Shown piece by piece: positions 20,669-31,585 of a DNA stretch of 64,000 bases. Source of the stretch: Enterobacteriaceae bacterium 89. GTDB taxonomy: Bacteria; Pseudomonadota; Gammaproteobacteria; Enterobacterales; Enterobacteriaceae. The position numbers were made by a program, and so were the translations under genes. The stretch covers positions 1 through 64,000 of the forward strand of contig RQJH01000007.1 of NCBI GenBank assembly GCA_014156375.1. Direction: 5' to 3'. The number at the start of each line of letters is the position of its first letter. Within the stretch, counting starts at the first letter, position 1. The notes beneath the pieces were generated by a model. It was not told the DNA's origin. It searched no databases and was given only the letters and a program-made list of their open reading frames with translations.

Positions 20669-22930
20669 TTATCCCTGACGAAGATTCTGCGCAGCCTGCA
20701 CCATATTCGCCAGCGCGGCGCGTGTCTCTGGCCATCCGCGGGTTTTCAGGCCGCAGTCCGGGTTCACCCAAAGACGCTCTGCCGGAATACGCTGAGCGGC
20801 TTTCTTCAGCAAGGCTTCAATCCACTCCACGCTTGGCACGTTCGGCGAGTGAATGTCATACACACCCGGTCCGATTTCGTTCGGATAGTCGAACTCTTCG
20901 AACGACTCCAGCAGCTCCATGTCAGAACGCGAGGTTTCAATGGTGATCACGTCGGCATCCAGCGCGGCGATGGAATCCATGATGTCGTTGAACTCGCAGT
21001 AGCACATGTGGGTGTGGATCTGCGTTTCGTTTTTCGCCACGGCAGCGTTGATACGGAAGGCTTCCACGCCCCAGGCCAGGTAGGCTTCCCAGTCGCTTTG
21101 GCGCAGCGGTAAGCCTTCGCGCAGGGCCGGTTCGTCAATCTGAATGATACCGATCCCTGCCGCTTCCAGATCGGCCACTTCATCACGCAGCGCCAGCGCA
21201 ATCTGTTTGGCGATAGTTTCGCGGGAGACGTCTTCGCGCGGGAACGACCAGCACAGAATCGTCACCGGGCCCGTCAGCATGCCTTTAACCGGTTTGTCGG
21301 TCAGAGACTGCGCATACTTCGCCCACTCCACGGTAATCGCTTCCGGACGGCTGATGTCGCCAATCACCACCGGCGGTTTCACACAGCGGGAGCCGTAGCT
21401 CTGCACCCAGCCGTTCTGGGTGAAGACGAACCCGTCCAGATGTTCACCAAAGTATTCCACCATGTCGTTACGCTCGGCTTCACCGTGCACCAGCACGTCC
21501 AGCCCTAAGCGCTCCTGCTCGATAATCGCCTGTTTGATATGTTCAGCGATACCGGTGCGATAGTGGTTAGCGTCCAGATTTCCCTTTTTGAAATCCAGGC
21601 GCAGGCCGCGAATTTCCGTAGTCTGCGGGAAGGAGCCGATAGTGGTGGTTGGCCACGCTGGCAGGTTGAAGCGGGCGCGCTGGGCTTCGGCACGTTCTGC
21701 ATATGGACGCTGACGCTGGCTGTCCTGCGAGGTGATAGCCGCCAGGCGTTTTTCCACCGCCGAGTTGTGCACACGGGATGAGTGACGGCGGGCCTGAATC
21801 GGCGCGCTCCATTCGATAATTTTTGTCGTGTCGCCGCTGTTCAGCGCATCCCGCAACAGGGCCAGCTCTTCGCATTTTTGCAGGGCGAAGGCGAACCAGC
21901 TTTTCACTTCTGCATCCAGACGGGTTTCCACGCTCAGGTCGATTGGGCTGTGCAGTAGTGAACAGGATGAAGCCACCCACAGCGTACGTTTGCCGACGAT
22001 GTCTTTAATTTGTGCGTATTTTTCAGTCAGATCGGCGCGCCAGACGTTACGTCCGTTCACCAGACCGGCAGAAAGCAGCCAGTCCGCAGGCAGACGCTTG
22101 TGCAGTTCAGCCACCTCATCTTTGCCATGAACCAGATCGACGTGCAGGCCTTGCACTTGCAGCGCGGCGATAGTGTCCAGATTAGGCGTGACGCCTTCAA
22201 AATAGGTGGTCAGCAGCAGTTTGGTCTGGCCCTGCAGCGCGTCATAAGCGGGCTTGAAAGCATCGAGCCACTCTTTTGGCAGTTCCAGCACCAGGATTGG
22301 TTCGTCGATTTGCACCCATTCCACGCCGCGTTTTGCCAGCTCAGCCAGCACCTGCTGGTAAACCGGCAGAATGTCTTTCAGCAGGGAGAGACGGTCAAAC
22401 TGCTCGCCTTTCACTTTGCCAAGCCACAGATAAGTTACCGGCCCCAGCAGCACGGGTTTCACTTTATGTCCCAGCGCCAGCGCTTCGTCGACTTCATCCA
22501 GCAGTTGAGTCCAGGTCAGTCTGAACTGCTGCCCTTTGGTGAATTCCGGCACCATGTAGTGGTAGTTGGTGTTAAACCATTTGGTCATTTCTGCAGCCGC
22601 TGCCGGTTCGCCGGTTGGCGCACGACCACGTCCCAGACGGAACAATGTATCGATATCAACAGAGCCATCTTTGTTCTGATGACGAGCCGGGACGTTGCCG
22701 AGCAGCAGACTGGTGGTCAGCACATGATCGTACCAGGCGAAATCGCCCACCGGCAGAAGATCGACACCGGCGTCTTTCTGCTGCTGCCAGTGGCGGGCGC
22801 GCAGCTCGCGGCCAACGCTCAGCAGTTCATCACGACTGCTTTTGCCAGCCCAGTAGCTTTCCTGCGCTTTTTTCAGTTCGCGACGCAGACCGACGCGGGG
22901 GAATCCGAGGGTATGGTTAAGAGTCGTCAT
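20669..22930 (-). CDS. metE: Cobalamin-independent methionine synthase
   Basis: MetE transfers the methyl group of 5-methyltetrahydropteroyl-triglutamate to homocysteine, the last step of methionine synthesis without B12. The 753 residues equal E. coli. It has two barrels; the C-terminal one carries zinc ligands in [11 protein letters not shown] (His and Cys) and in [10 protein letters not shown] (Cys). The N-terminal folate-binding half starts [16 protein letters not shown]. It is divergent from its activator metR, with MetJ boxes between. Confidence 0.98.
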   Translation of the reverse strand: MTTLNHTLGFPRVGLRRELKKAQESYWAGKSSRDELLSVGRELRARHWQQQKDAGVDLLPVGDFAWYDHVLTTSLLLGNVPARHQNKDGSVDIDTLFRLGRGRAPTGEPAAAAEMTKWFNTNYHYMVPEFTKGQQFRLTWTQLLDEVDEALALGHKVKPVLLGPVTYLWLGKVKGEQFDRLSLLKDILPVYQQVLAELAKRGVEWVQIDEPILVLELPKEWLDAFKPAYDALQGQTKLLLTTYFEGVTPNLDTIAALQVQGLHVDLVHGKDEVAELHKRLPADWLLSAGLVNGRNVWRADLTEKYAQIKDIVGKRTLWVASSCSLLHSPIDLSVETRLDAEVKSWFAFALQKCEELALLRDALNSGDTTKIIEWSAPIQARRHSSRVHNSAVEKRLAAITSQDSQRQRPYAERAEAQRARFNLPAWPTTTIGSFPQTTEIRGLRLDFKKGNLDANHYRTGIAEHIKQAIIEQERLGLDVLVHGEAERNDMVEYFGEHLDGFVFTQNGWVQSYGSRCVKPPVVIGDISRPEAITVEWAKYAQSLTDKPVKGMLTGPVTILCWSFPREDVSRETIAKQIALALRDEVADLEAAGIGIIQIDEPALREGLPLRQSDWEAYLAWGVEAFRINAAVAKNETQIHTHMCYCEFNDIMDSIAALDADVITIETSRSDMELLESFEEFDYPNEIGPGVYDIHSPNVPSVEWIEALLKKAAQRIPAERLWVNPDCGLKTRGWPETRAALANMVQAAQNLRQG

Positions 22931-22960
22931 GCTGTTGCCTCATGTTGAATTCGTTATTTA

Positions 22961-22984
22961 GACGTCCAGATGTTTACACTTCTA
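22961..22984. promoter_or_regulatory. MetJ boxes in the metE-metR intergenic region
   Basis: Three tandem 8-mers, AGACGTCC, AGATGTTT and ACACTTCT, approximate the met box AGACGTCT, with the first the closest. MetJ with S-adenosylmethionine would repress metE and metR. Two TATAAT hexamers (22984-22989 and 23002-23007) lie beside them. I could not confidently mark a MetR TGAA-N5-TTCA site. Confidence 0.75.
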
Positions 22985-23046
22985 TAATTGGCAGGTACTG
23001 TATAATCCTCAAGCGCAACATTTTCATGCCGAAGTGAAGGACTTTC

Positions 23047-24000
23047 ATGATCGAGATTAAACACCTGAAAACGCTGCAGGCGTTACGAAACAGCGGTTCC
23101 CTGGCTGCGGCGGCAGCGATGCTGCATCAGACCCAGTCAGCGCTGTCTCATCAGTTCAGCGATCTGGAACAGCGTCTTGGCTTCCGGCTGTTTGTACGTA
23201 AGAGCCAGCCGCTGCGCTTTACGCCGCAGGGCGAGATCCTGCTGCAGCTGGCCAATCAGGTATTGCCGCAGATCAGCAGCGCCCTGCAGGCTTGCAACGA
23301 ACCGCAGCAAACCACCCTCCGCATCGCTATTGAGTGTCACAGCTGTATTCAGTGGCTGACGCCCGCGCTGGAAAACTTCCGCGCCAGCTGGCCGCAGGTG
23401 GAGATGGATTTCAAATCGGGCGTAACCTTCGATCCGCAGCCTGCCCTGCAGCAGGGCGAGCTGGATATCGTGCTGACCTCCGACATTCTGCCGCGCAGTG
23501 GTCTGCACTATTCGCCAATGTTTGATTATGAAGTGCGCCTGGTACTGGCACCGGAACATCCGCTGACGCTGAAATCGCGCATTACGCCGGAAGATCTCGC
23601 CAGCGAAACGCTGCTGATTTATCCGGTGCAGCGCAGCCGCCTCGATATCTGGCGTCATTTTTTACAACCAGCCGGGATCAGTCCACAGCTGAAAAGCGTG
23701 GATAACACCCTGCTGTTGATTCAGATGGTGGCTGCAAGAATGGGGATTGCCGCATTACCACACTGGGTGGTGGAGAGCTTTGAACGCCAGGGTCTGGTGG
23801 TGACCAAAACCCTGGGAGAAGGACTGTGGAGCCGGTTGTTCGCCGCCGTGCGCGACGGCGAACAGCGTCAGCCGGTGACGGAAGCGTTTATTCGCTCAGC
23901 GCGGAACCACGCCTGCGATCATCTGCCGTTTGTGCGGAGCGCGGAGCGACCCAATGGCGATGGACCCATAGCGAAGCCACAATCACCAGCGCCCCTGTAA
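23047..24000 (+). CDS. metR: LysR-type activator of methionine genes
   Basis: MetR activates metE, metH and related genes with homocysteine as coeffector. The 317 residues equal E. coli. The N-terminal winged helix-turn-helix reads [19 protein letters not shown] and continues to about residue 60 ([16 protein letters not shown]), followed by the periplasmic-binding-like effector domain. The ATG is preceded by GAAGGA. Its 3' end overlaps the convergent bioP coding region by 113 bp. Confidence 0.97.
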   Translation: MIEIKHLKTLQALRNSGSLAAAAAMLHQTQSALSHQFSDLEQRLGFRLFVRKSQPLRFTPQGEILLQLANQVLPQISSALQACNEPQQTTLRIAIECHSCIQWLTPALENFRASWPQVEMDFKSGVTFDPQPALQQGELDIVLTSDILPRSGLHYSPMFDYEVRLVLAPEHPLTLKSRITPEDLASETLLIYPVQRSRLDIWRHFLQPAGISPQLKSVDNTLLLIQMVAARMGIAALPHWVVESFERQGLVVTKTLGEGLWSRLFAAVRDGEQRQPVTEAFIRSARNHACDHLPFVRSAERPNGDGPIAKPQSPAPL

Positions 24001-24787
24001 TAAAGCTTGTCCAGTGGGGCTGCTGTTGCCAGATGGCAAAGTTCACCAGCAGCCCGGCGGGCACGTGCATGTTGTTCATGATCCCCAGCGTCCCGGCATC
24101 CACCTGGGTCGCGCCGTAGTTCCACATGAAGTAGCCAAGTCCGGAAGCCACCACGCCCAGCCACACCAGGATCCCCCACTGCAAAGTGGTCGTCGGCAGT
24201 TTTTGCGGATTGCCGAGCAGGAACCACGCCGCTAACGCCACGACAAATGCTCCCATGTAGAACCACGCAAAAGCGTTATGCTGCGGCATCGGATGAATTT
24301 CCATCAAGCGCTTGTAGCCCACCATCCCGATAGCAAAGCTGATATTGGAAAGCTGCACCAGCAGCAGGCCCGTCCAGAAATGCGGGCTGATGTGGTCGTA
24401 ACGAATGATCGCCGCACCAATTACCGCCAAAGCAGCGCTCAGCAGATAGCCCCAGCGCAGTTTTCTTTTACTCATCAGATCGTAAATCAGCGTGATGTAG
24501 AGAGGCGTCAGCACGGTAAACAGCAGGAACTCAGAGACTGTCAGATACAGATAGGCGCGGAAGGCCAGCAGATACATGATGCCAAGCTGCATCGCGCCCA
24601 CCAGCATATACATCAGCAGCACCCGCAGTGTTTGACCGCGGGCGCGCAGGAATGGCAAAAAGACCAGCGCCGCCAGGCCCACGCGCACCAGCACGGAGAA
24701 CACGCTGTCGACGCTGCCCGCCAGGTATTCGCCAATCAGGCTGAAGGAAAACGCCCACAGAACGGTGGTGATAATCAGTAAGGCCAC
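23888..24787 (-). CDS. bioP: Biotin transporter BioP
   Basis: BioP (YigM) is an inner-membrane carboxylate transporter of the EamA/DMT superfamily that imports biotin. The 299 residues equal E. coli and the C-terminal [13 protein letters not shown] tail is nearly identical. About ten hydrophobic spans arranged as two EamA repeats are evident. The gene is convergent with metR, the last 113 bp being antisense to metR coding sequence. Confidence 0.94.
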   Translation of the reverse strand: MALLIITTVLWAFSFSLIGEYLAGSVDSVFSVLVRVGLAALVFLPFLRARGQTLRVLLMYMLVGAMQLGIMYLLAFRAYLYLTVSEFLLFTVLTPLYITLIYDLMSKRKLRWGYLLSAALAVIGAAIIRYDHISPHFWTGLLLVQLSNISFAIGMVGYKRLMEIHPMPQHNAFAWFYMGAFVVALAAWFLLGNPQKLPTTTLQWGILVWLGVVASGLGYFMWNYGATQVDAGTLGIMNNMHVPAGLLVNFAIWQQQPHWTSFITGALVIVASLWVHRHWVAPRSAQTADDRRRGSALSE

Positions 24788-24972
24788 AATGAGGATCTCT
24801 CAGGAAGATAATCCGTCATTGTAGCGAAGAGCTTGGTTGACAACTGAGCAAATAAACAACACTCAAACTGCGCATCTCCGTTTCTTAAACCTAATTAAGC
24901 GATGACTGATAGTTAAACAGCGGGTTTGCGGGAATACTGGGTTCATTACTCCGCTTATGGAACGTTTTCCGG

Positions 24973-25773
24973 ATGGATCCCGTATCAGACGACTATCTTA
25001 TTCCCGCTTTTTTGTCTCAATTGAACGCCTCACGGCTCCGGCTGCAGCATGCGATCCGCTCACGGCAGCTGGTGATGTGGTATCAGCCCATCGTCCGGCT
25101 GGATGATGGATGCGTTGTCGGCGCAGAGGCGCTGGTCCGCTGGCCGCAGCCGGATGGAGAAATGTTATGTCCTGACAGCTTCATCCCTTTTGCCCGCGAA
25201 ACCCATCTGCTCACCAGCATGACTCAATGGGTTGTTGAACAGGTGTTTGACGATCTCGGGGAGTGGCTGCATCAGCATCCGCAGCAGTATATTTCGCTCA
25301 ATATTGAGCCTGACAATTTGCAGACTACTGAGCTACTGAGCTGTTTATCGTACCAGTGCCAGCGCTGCCAGGTTCGCCCACAGCAGATCGTACTCGAAAT
25401 GACCGAAAGCAGCCTGATTGATCCCCAGGCCATCGCACCGGTTATCGAGCTCTATCGCCAGGCCGGGCATGCCGTGTATCTGGATGATTTCGGCAGCGGC
25501 TACGCCAACCTGAATTATCTGCAGGCCATCACTTTTGACATGCTGAAGATTGATAAATCGCTGGTCGATCCGCTGCCGGGAAAATGCCTGCTGCCGCAGA
25601 TTATTGCGCTGGCAAAATCGCTGTCGCTGGAGCCGCTAGCCGAAGGCGTTGAAACCCACGAGCAGGCCGAATGGCTGAGCGCGCATGGCGTGAAGTATGC
25701 GCAGGGGTGGTTATACAGCAAAGCCCTGCCAGGCAGGGCTTTTGTCCGCTGGTGCGAGCTGCGTTACGCCTGA
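24973..25773 (+). CDS. Stand-alone EAL-domain c-di-GMP phosphodiesterase
   Basis: A 266-residue protein made almost wholly of one EAL domain, predicted to hydrolyse cyclic-di-GMP. The signature residues look intact: GAEALVRW (the EAL motif), NIEPDNL, LEMTESSL, DDFGSGYANL, KIDKS, LAEGVET and QGWLYSKALP. There is no N-terminal sensor, membrane span or GGDEF domain. The Shine-Dalgarno site before ATG 24973 is weak. E. coli K-12 has no gene here between bioP and yigL. Its 3' end overlaps yigL by 10 bp. Family assignment is firm; activity is inferred from the conserved residues. Confidence 0.88.
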   Translation: MDPVSDDYLIPAFLSQLNASRLRLQHAIRSRQLVMWYQPIVRLDDGCVVGAEALVRWPQPDGEMLCPDSFIPFARETHLLTSMTQWVVEQVFDDLGEWLHQHPQQYISLNIEPDNLQTTELLSCLSYQCQRCQVRPQQIVLEMTESSLIDPQAIAPVIELYRQAGHAVYLDDFGSGYANLNYLQAITFDMLKIDKSLVDPLPGKCLLPQIIALAKSLSLEPLAEGVETHEQAEWLSAHGVKYAQGWLYSKALPGRAFVRWCELRYA

Positions 25774-26570
25774 TTGAGATACAGACGGCGCAGGTAGTGC
25801 GGTACGGCATCATCGGCATTGGTGCCAATCACTTCCAGTTCCGGATGATTATCTTTCAGGCGCTGGTGCGCATTTTCCATAATGCAGCCTTTTCCGGCCA
25901 TGGAGAGCATTTCGGCATCGTTCATGCCGTCGCCAAAGGCGATGCAGTCCTTCAGGCCGTAGCCCATCATTTTCGCTACCGCTTCCAGCGCGTGTCCTTT
26001 GGATACGCCGCCCGCCATCACTTCCAGACAGGTCAGGGTTGAGAAGCTCACGTTGACGCGATCGCCCCAGCGCGCGTTGATGGCCTGCTCCAGCGGCAGC
26101 AGCACCTCGTGATCCGGCGAAGTGAAGAACACTTTGCTGACGCCTTCTGGCTCCAGCAGGCCTGGCTCATACAGCTCATAGTTGAAAACGGCTTCTTTGA
26201 AAAAGCGCATTTCTTCCGGACGGTGACGGTTCATAAACCATTCATCATCGCGATAAACGTTGGTGACGATATCCGGATTGTTATTCACCACGCCAAACAG
26301 ATCGGCGGCGATATCGCGGTCGAGGTTGTGGGCAAACACCAGATTACCGTCGGGATCGTGCACGCGGGCACCGTTAGAGGTGATCATGAAGGCTTTGATC
26401 CCCAGTCCGTCACGAATTTGTCCAACGTCAATGTGGTGGCGGCCGGTCGCGAACACAAAGTTCACCCCTTTGGCAGTCAGCAGCTTCAGCGTTTCTTTGG
26501 CGTAAGGAGAGAGAAAATGGTCGGGATTGAGGAGCGTGCCATCCAAATCAGACGCAACAACCTGGTACAT
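25764..26570 (-). CDS. yigL: HAD-family sugar/pyridoxal phosphatase YigL
   Basis: A Cof-type haloacid dehalogenase phosphatase. E. coli YigL acts on sugar phosphates and pyridoxal 5'-phosphate, and is induced by SgrS sRNA during glucose-phosphate stress. Motif I is ASDLDGTLL, motif II SNGARVHD, and motif IV FGDGMNDAEML. ATG 26570 gives 268 residues against 266 in E. coli; a TTG four codons upstream sits too close to AAAGG. It follows pldB by 41 bp on the same strand. Confidence 0.95.
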   Translation of the reverse strand: MYQVVASDLDGTLLNPDHFLSPYAKETLKLLTAKGVNFVFATGRHHIDVGQIRDGLGIKAFMITSNGARVHDPDGNLVFAHNLDRDIAADLFGVVNNNPDIVTNVYRDDEWFMNRHRPEEMRFFKEAVFNYELYEPGLLEPEGVSKVFFTSPDHEVLLPLEQAINARWGDRVNVSFSTLTCLEVMAGGVSKGHALEAVAKMMGYGLKDCIAFGDGMNDAEMLSMAGKGCIMENAHQRLKDNHPELEVIGTNADDAVPHYLRRLYLNQA

Positions 26571-26611
26571 AATAAAATTCAACCTTTGGGTAAGAGCGGC
26601 TCAGAGCCGGA

Positions 26612-27604
26612 TTAATTATGCCGGTTAAAAAACCCGACGATGGTGTTGAGCGCGACTGAGCGCATATCGTCCTTTTCAAAAAGGATCTCATGATAGGCAC
26701 CTTGTATGACAAACGGGCTGTCGCCTTCACAAGGCCTGCCTGCGGCGGCGCGTAATTCACAATAACGGTCGTGCATGCGGTTATCCACAACCTTTTCTTC
26801 TTCAGCCTGGATTAGCAGCGTTGGGGTGTCGTCATCGCTTGCCCCGGCGAGGATTTGCTCCCCGGCGATCACGCCTTCGCGCACCCAGTGATACGTTGGC
26901 CCGCCGACGCGCAGATAAGGGTTATCAGCGTAAAACCCCAGATTGCGACGGTAGCGTTCGCGGCTGTGGGTCAGCACGTTCAGGCCGAACGGCAGCGCAT
27001 GCCAGCGCCCGGTGCCCATCGCGTAGCTTTCCCGAATGCGCTGATGGCCCTCAGCGAAATCGAGAATATGCCGCACCATCCAGTCCGGCAGCCGCATGAT
27101 GATACCGAACATCGGAGCACAAAGAGCAATGGCGTCGCACTGACCTGGATTGCGTTGAACAAACAGCGTGGAAATCGCTCCGCCCATCGAGTGCCCAAGA
27201 ATGTAGCGCTTACGCCACGGTCCTGGCGCCACTTCCTGATCCCAGAACGCCCGCAGATCGTCAACGTAGTCGCTGAAATTCACCACGTGACCGCGATGAC
27301 TGTCATCGAGCAGGCGCCCGGAAAGCCCCTGGCCGCGGTGATCGATAATCAGCACGTCAAAACCGCTGTGGAACAGATCGTACGCCAGCTCGGCATACTT
27401 CACGTAGCTTTCAATGCGCCCCGGACAGACCACAATCACCCGATCGTTTTGCTCAGCGCGAAAGCGAACAAAGCGCACCGGAACATTGTCCACGCCGGTA
27501 AATTCTGCTTCTTCACGCTGACGCCAGAAATCGTTCAATGGCCCCATGGTGAAAGCGGCAAACGCGTTTTCTCTTGTATTCCAGTCCATTTGTTGCCGAA
27601 ACAT
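26612..27604 (-). CDS. pldB: Lysophospholipase L2
   Basis: PldB is an inner-membrane-associated lysophospholipase of the alpha/beta hydrolase fold that degrades 2-acyl lysophospholipids. The 330 residues compare with 340 in E. coli, the difference being the C-terminal tail. The nucleophile elbow is GHSMGGAISTLF, an oxyanion region lies in IIDHRGQGLSGRL, and the catalytic His in GAYHEILFEKD. First gene of pldB-yigL, divergent from rhtB. Confidence 0.95.
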   Translation of the reverse strand: MFRQQMDWNTRENAFAAFTMGPLNDFWRQREEAEFTGVDNVPVRFVRFRAEQNDRVIVVCPGRIESYVKYAELAYDLFHSGFDVLIIDHRGQGLSGRLLDDSHRGHVVNFSDYVDDLRAFWDQEVAPGPWRKRYILGHSMGGAISTLFVQRNPGQCDAIALCAPMFGIIMRLPDWMVRHILDFAEGHQRIRESYAMGTGRWHALPFGLNVLTHSRERYRRNLGFYADNPYLRVGGPTYHWVREGVIAGEQILAGASDDDTPTLLIQAEEEKVVDNRMHDRYCELRAAAGRPCEGDSPFVIQGAYHEILFEKDDMRSVALNTIVGFFNRHN

Positions 27605-27714
27605 CGGGTATCCACCCCTGCTAACCGCGGAAGATCGTATTTTGAGTGACGTAACTTACAACACCTGCACAATAGCGTATTGTGGCATAAAAACAGTCCT
27701 TCCGGGAGATTCTC

Positions 27715-28335
27715 ATGACCTTCGAGTGGTGGTTCGCTTACCTGTTGACGTCCATAATCCTCAGCCTTTCCCCTGGCTCCGGGGCGATCAACACCATGAC
27801 CACGTCGATCAATCACGGCTATCGCGGGGCTGTCGCCTCTATTGCGGGGTTGCAGACGGGGCTTGGCATTCACATCGTGCTGGTTGGCGTGGGATTAGGG
27901 ACGCTGTTTTCCCGTTCGGTGCTGGCCTTCGAGGTGCTGAAATGGGCAGGCGCAGCGTATCTTATCTGGCTCGGCATTCAGCAATGGCGCGCAGCCGGAG
28001 CTATCGACCTGAAAACGGTGGCGAAAACCCAGTCCCGCAGCCATCTGTTTAAACGCGCGGTGTTTGTGAACCTCACTAACCCCAAAAGCATCGTTTTTCT
28101 CGCTGCTCTTTTCCCGCAGTTCATCATGCCGCACCAGCCCCAGGTCATGCAGTACGTGGTACTGGGCGTGACCACCATTGTGGTGGATGTGATTGTGATG
28201 ATTGGCTATGCCACGCTGGCACAAAGGATTGCTGGCTGGATCAAAGGGCCTCATCAGATGAAGGCCCTGAATAAAGTGTTCGGTTCGCTGTTTATGCTGG
28301 TTGGCGCACTTCTGGCTTCAGCGCGCCATGCGTGA
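27715..28335 (+). CDS. rhtB: Homoserine/homoserine lactone exporter
   Basis: RhtB is a LysE-family inner-membrane exporter of homoserine and homoserine lactone. The 206 residues equal E. coli and the N-terminus [20 protein letters not shown] is nearly identical. The family [10 protein letters not shown] signature and about six hydrophobic spans are visible. Ribosome site GGGAG lies ahead of ATG 27715. It is tail-to-tail with rhtC with no base between the stop codons. Confidence 0.96.
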   Translation: MTFEWWFAYLLTSIILSLSPGSGAINTMTTSINHGYRGAVASIAGLQTGLGIHIVLVGVGLGTLFSRSVLAFEVLKWAGAAYLIWLGIQQWRAAGAIDLKTVAKTQSRSHLFKRAVFVNLTNPKSIVFLAALFPQFIMPHQPQVMQYVVLGVTTIVVDVIVMIGYATLAQRIAGWIKGPHQMKALNKVFGSLFMLVGALLASARHA

Positions 28336-28956
28336 TTAGCGGGAGATAATCAGGTGGATGCCGAACCCGGCAAACAGGGTTCCGGCCACGCCGTCGATCC
28401 ACTTCGCCATGCGCTGATATCCACGGCGCATGGTTGGCAGAGCGAACAGGCTCGCGACTACGGTAAACCAGGCAAAGGTTTCCACGATGATCAGCAGGAA
28501 AATGCCCCAGCGTTCGGCGGCCCCGATATCGTCACCGACAAACAGGGAAAATACGGAACCGAAGTAAATGATCGCTTTCGGGTTGGCCAGGTTAGTCATC
28601 AGCCCTTTCAGGAAGCTTTTACCGCCGTGCGCCAGTTCAACGCTCGGTTCACCCGCTGGCGCTTCGCTTTTCTTCAGCGCGCCGCGCAGCATCTGATAGC
28701 CCATCCAGCACAGATACAGGCCGCCGCCCACCATGATGATGTTATGCAGCCAGGCCATTTTTTCGAGGATCAGATGCAGACCGAGCAGCGCCACGCCCGC
28801 CCAGACCATCACGCCTGCGGTAATGCCGATCACGCCCATCATCGCTTCCTTACGGGAACGGCTGACGGCGGTTTGCGACACAAAGAAGAAATCCGGGCCG
28901 GGGCTCATCAGTGCAATCAGGTGCACCATCGCCACGGTGAGAAATAGCATCAACAT
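28336..28956 (-). CDS. rhtC: Threonine exporter RhtC
   Basis: RhtC is a LysE-family threonine efflux protein of 206 residues, as in E. coli. The signature SPGPDFFFVSQTAV is near residue 18, LTNLANPKAIIYFGS near 120, with about six membrane spans. It ends exactly beside the convergent rhtB stop and starts 61 bp after recQ on the same strand. Confidence 0.96.
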   Translation of the reverse strand: MLMLFLTVAMVHLIALMSPGPDFFFVSQTAVSRSRKEAMMGVIGITAGVMVWAGVALLGLHLILEKMAWLHNIIMVGGGLYLCWMGYQMLRGALKKSEAPAGEPSVELAHGGKSFLKGLMTNLANPKAIIYFGSVFSLFVGDDIGAAERWGIFLLIIVETFAWFTVVASLFALPTMRRGYQRMAKWIDGVAGTLFAGFGIHLIISR

Positions 28957-29017
28957 AGGAAACTCGCGGGGAAATGATTCAGTGAGTGATTATCCTGGCA
29001 CTTTTTTGCCCGGCTGA

Positions 29018-30853
29018 CTACTCCTCATCATCCCCGTCGACGTGAGAACGAATAAGTGCCAGAAACTCCTGACCAAAGCGTTCCAGCTTGCGCGTTCCCA
29101 CTCCGTTAACGCTGAGCATTTCGCCGGGTGAAGTGGGCATTTGCTCAGCCATTTCAATCAGCGTGGCATCGTTAAACACCACATACGGCGGGATGTTCTC
29201 TTCATCGGCAATAGCTTTGCGCAGCTTACGCAGTTTGGCAAACAGCTTGCGATCGTAGTTGCCGCCGTAAGACTTCTGCGCCACGCGCGGTTTCAGTGCC
29301 AGCACGCGCGGCACAGCCAGCTGCAACGGCACTTCCGCGCGCAGAATCGGGCGCACGGCTTCGGTCAGCTGAAGCGCGGAATGATGGGCGATATTCTGGG
29401 TGGCAAAGCCAAGATGGATCAGCTGACGAATGACGCTAACCCAATGTTCGTGAGTCTTGTCGCGTCCGATACCGTATACCGGCAGTTTATCGTGGCCCAG
29501 TTCGCGAATACGCTGGTTGTTTGCCCCGCGTAAAACTTCCACCACGTAGCCCATACCAAATCGCTGGTTGACGCGATAAATCGTGGACAGCGCTTTGCGA
29601 GCATCTTCGAGTCCGTCGTACTGACGCGGTGGATCGAGGCACACGTCGCAGTTGCCGCACGACTCCTGGCGTCCTTCGCCAAAGTAGTTCAGCAATACAA
29701 GACGGCGGCAGGTTTGCGCTTCGGCAAACGCGCCCATCGCATTGAGCTTGTGCCGTTCGATATCCTGCAGCTGCCCCGCGGGTTTCTCCTCCAGGCAGCG
29801 GCGCAGCCAGGCCATATCGGCCGGATCGTAAAACAGCATCGCTTCCGCAGGCAGCCCGTCACGCCCGGCGCGCCCCGTTTCCTGATAGTAGGATTCGATA
29901 TTGCGCGGGATGTCGAAATGCACCACAAAGCGGACGTTTGGCTTGTTGATGCCCATGCCGAACGCCACCGTTGCCACCACGATTTGCAGATCGTCGCGCT
30001 GGAATTTTTCCTGCACTTCGGCACGCACGCTGTTTTCCAGCCCGGCGTGATAGGCCCCGGCGCTGATGCCGCGGCTTTGCAGACGCGCGGCGGTGTCTTC
30101 CACTTTCGCGCGGCTGTTGCAGTAAATAATGCCGGATTTTCCGCGCTGCTCCTGCACGTAGCGCATCAGCTGATCGAGCGGCTTGAACTTCTCCATCAGC
30201 ATGTAGCGGATATTCGGACGGTCAAAGCTGCTGATCTGAATGAGCGGGTCGTTAAGGCCGAGCAGGCGAACGATGTCGCTGCGGGTGGTGTCGTCGGCGG
30301 TGGCGGTCAACGCCATAAACGGCAGCGTCGGGAAACGCTGACGCAGCTGGCCGAGTGCGGCGTATTCAGGACGGAAATCGTGGCCCCACTGCGAAATACA
30401 GTGTGCTTCATCGACCGCCAGCATCACCGGATTCCAGTGGCTTAAGTTGTCGAGGAAGTTGTCGAGCATCAGGCGTTCAGGCGCAATGTACAGCAGGCGA
30501 ATTTTGCCCGTACGGCAACCTGCCATCACTTCCTGCTGTTGTTCACGACTTTGGCTGGAGTTAAGACAGGCCGCCGCCACGCCGTTGGCGAGCAGCTGAT
30601 CGACCTGGTCTTTCATCAGTGAAATGAGCGGTGAAACCACCAGCGTCAGGCCGTCCAGCACCAGCGCGGGGATCTGATAGCACAGCGATTTTCCGCCGCC
30701 GGTCGGCATCACCACCAGACAGTCGCGCCCTTCGAGCACGGTGTCAATAATGGTTTCCTGGCCCGGCCGGAATTGCTGATAGCCGAAGGTTTCCTGCAAA
30801 ACCTGCCTTGCCAGCGACTCCTGATTGAAAACTTCCGCCTGCGCCACGCTCAC
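29018..30853 (-). CDS. recQ: ATP-dependent DNA helicase RecQ
   Basis: RecQ is a 3'-5' helicase of the RecF recombination pathway and of aberrant-fork processing. The 611 residues compare with 609 in E. coli. Walker A is [16 protein letters not shown], the DEAH box is [15 protein letters not shown], motif VI is [11 protein letters not shown]. The zinc cluster cysteines lie in [13 protein letters not shown] and ESCGNCDVC, followed by winged helix and a C-terminal HRDC domain ending HVDGDDEE. Upstream, where pldA would adjoin in E. coli, there is an accessory cassette. Confidence 0.97.
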   Translation of the reverse strand: MSVAQAEVFNQESLARQVLQETFGYQQFRPGQETIIDTVLEGRDCLVVMPTGGGKSLCYQIPALVLDGLTLVVSPLISLMKDQVDQLLANGVAAACLNSSQSREQQQEVMAGCRTGKIRLLYIAPERLMLDNFLDNLSHWNPVMLAVDEAHCISQWGHDFRPEYAALGQLRQRFPTLPFMALTATADDTTRSDIVRLLGLNDPLIQISSFDRPNIRYMLMEKFKPLDQLMRYVQEQRGKSGIIYCNSRAKVEDTAARLQSRGISAGAYHAGLENSVRAEVQEKFQRDDLQIVVATVAFGMGINKPNVRFVVHFDIPRNIESYYQETGRAGRDGLPAEAMLFYDPADMAWLRRCLEEKPAGQLQDIERHKLNAMGAFAEAQTCRRLVLLNYFGEGRQESCGNCDVCLDPPRQYDGLEDARKALSTIYRVNQRFGMGYVVEVLRGANNQRIRELGHDKLPVYGIGRDKTHEHWVSVIRQLIHLGFATQNIAHHSALQLTEAVRPILRAEVPLQLAVPRVLALKPRVAQKSYGGNYDRKLFAKLRKLRKAIADEENIPPYVVFNDATLIEMAEQMPTSPGEMLSVNGVGTRKLERFGQEFLALIRSHVDGDDEE

Positions 30854-31083
30854 TCCAGTCCCGAAATAAAAACAGGCGCTATTTTACCTTCATACCGGTG
30901 CCGATAGGCAAAAAAGTTTATTGATTCGCCAGTTTCCGCCGACACATAGGTATATAGACATGCACAAATCAATATATCGCCATGTTTTATATGAATTTTC
31001 AATGGCACGTAATGTGTAGACCCTTTCATTTCACAGGCGTTTACTGGTTATTAATTGGTCACAAAATAACAAGGAGACGTGAA

Positions 31084-31575
31084 ATGGCAATACCTGTTTA
31101 TCTGTGGATCTATGATGGCGATGGGAAATTACTGAAAGGGAGTGTCGATGTCCAGGGTCGGGAAGGAAGTATCGAACTAGTAGGGATGGATCATGACGTT
31201 TTCATCCCCACTGATGACTTAACCGGGATGCCAACAGGAACACGCCAGCACGAGGCTTACACCTTCGAAAAAGAGATTGATTCCTCTTCCTCACTTTTAT
31301 TCCGCGCACTCACAACCGGCCAAACGATGAAAATGGCCGAATTCAAATACTACCGGATCAACCATAACGGCCAGGAAGAGGAATACTTCAACGTCAGGCT
31401 TGAGAATGTGAAGGTGTGCCACGTTGTAAGTGTCATGTTTGACACAAAAGATCCTGATTTCGAGAAGCAAGGACATATTGAGCACGTTGGCCTGCGCTAT
31501 GAAAAAATTACCTGGCGCTATATCGATGGAAATATTCAGCATGCTGACAGCTGGGATCAGCGCAAAACCGCATAA
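31084..31575 (+). CDS. hcp: Hcp-family type VI secretion tube protein (orphan)
   Basis: A 163-residue Hcp (TssD) protein, which stacks as hexameric rings to form the inner tube fired by type VI secretion systems and can carry effectors in its lumen. Family features: the MAIPVYLWI start, QGREGSIELVGMDHDVFIP, FEKEIDSSSSLLFRAL, and the ending ITWRYIDGNIQHADSWD. The ATG has AAGGAG upstream; an in-frame extension to 30982 lacks a ribosome site and family similarity. No tss structural genes are in the window, so it is an orphan. The toxin gene begins 10 bp later. The sequence is visibly more A/T-rich than its neighbours, suggesting transfer. Confidence 0.92.
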   Translation: MAIPVYLWIYDGDGKLLKGSVDVQGREGSIELVGMDHDVFIPTDDLTGMPTGTRQHEAYTFEKEIDSSSSLLFRALTTGQTMKMAEFKYYRINHNGQEEEYFNVRLENVKVCHVVSVMFDTKDPDFEKQGHIEHVGLRYEKITWRYIDGNIQHADSWDQRKTA

Positions 31576-31585
31576 GGAGATCATT

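Noticed and set aside
30982-31083. Extended N-terminus for the Hcp protein
   Set aside because: No ribosome site, and the extra 34 residues do not fit Hcp, whose conserved start is MAIPVYLWI.
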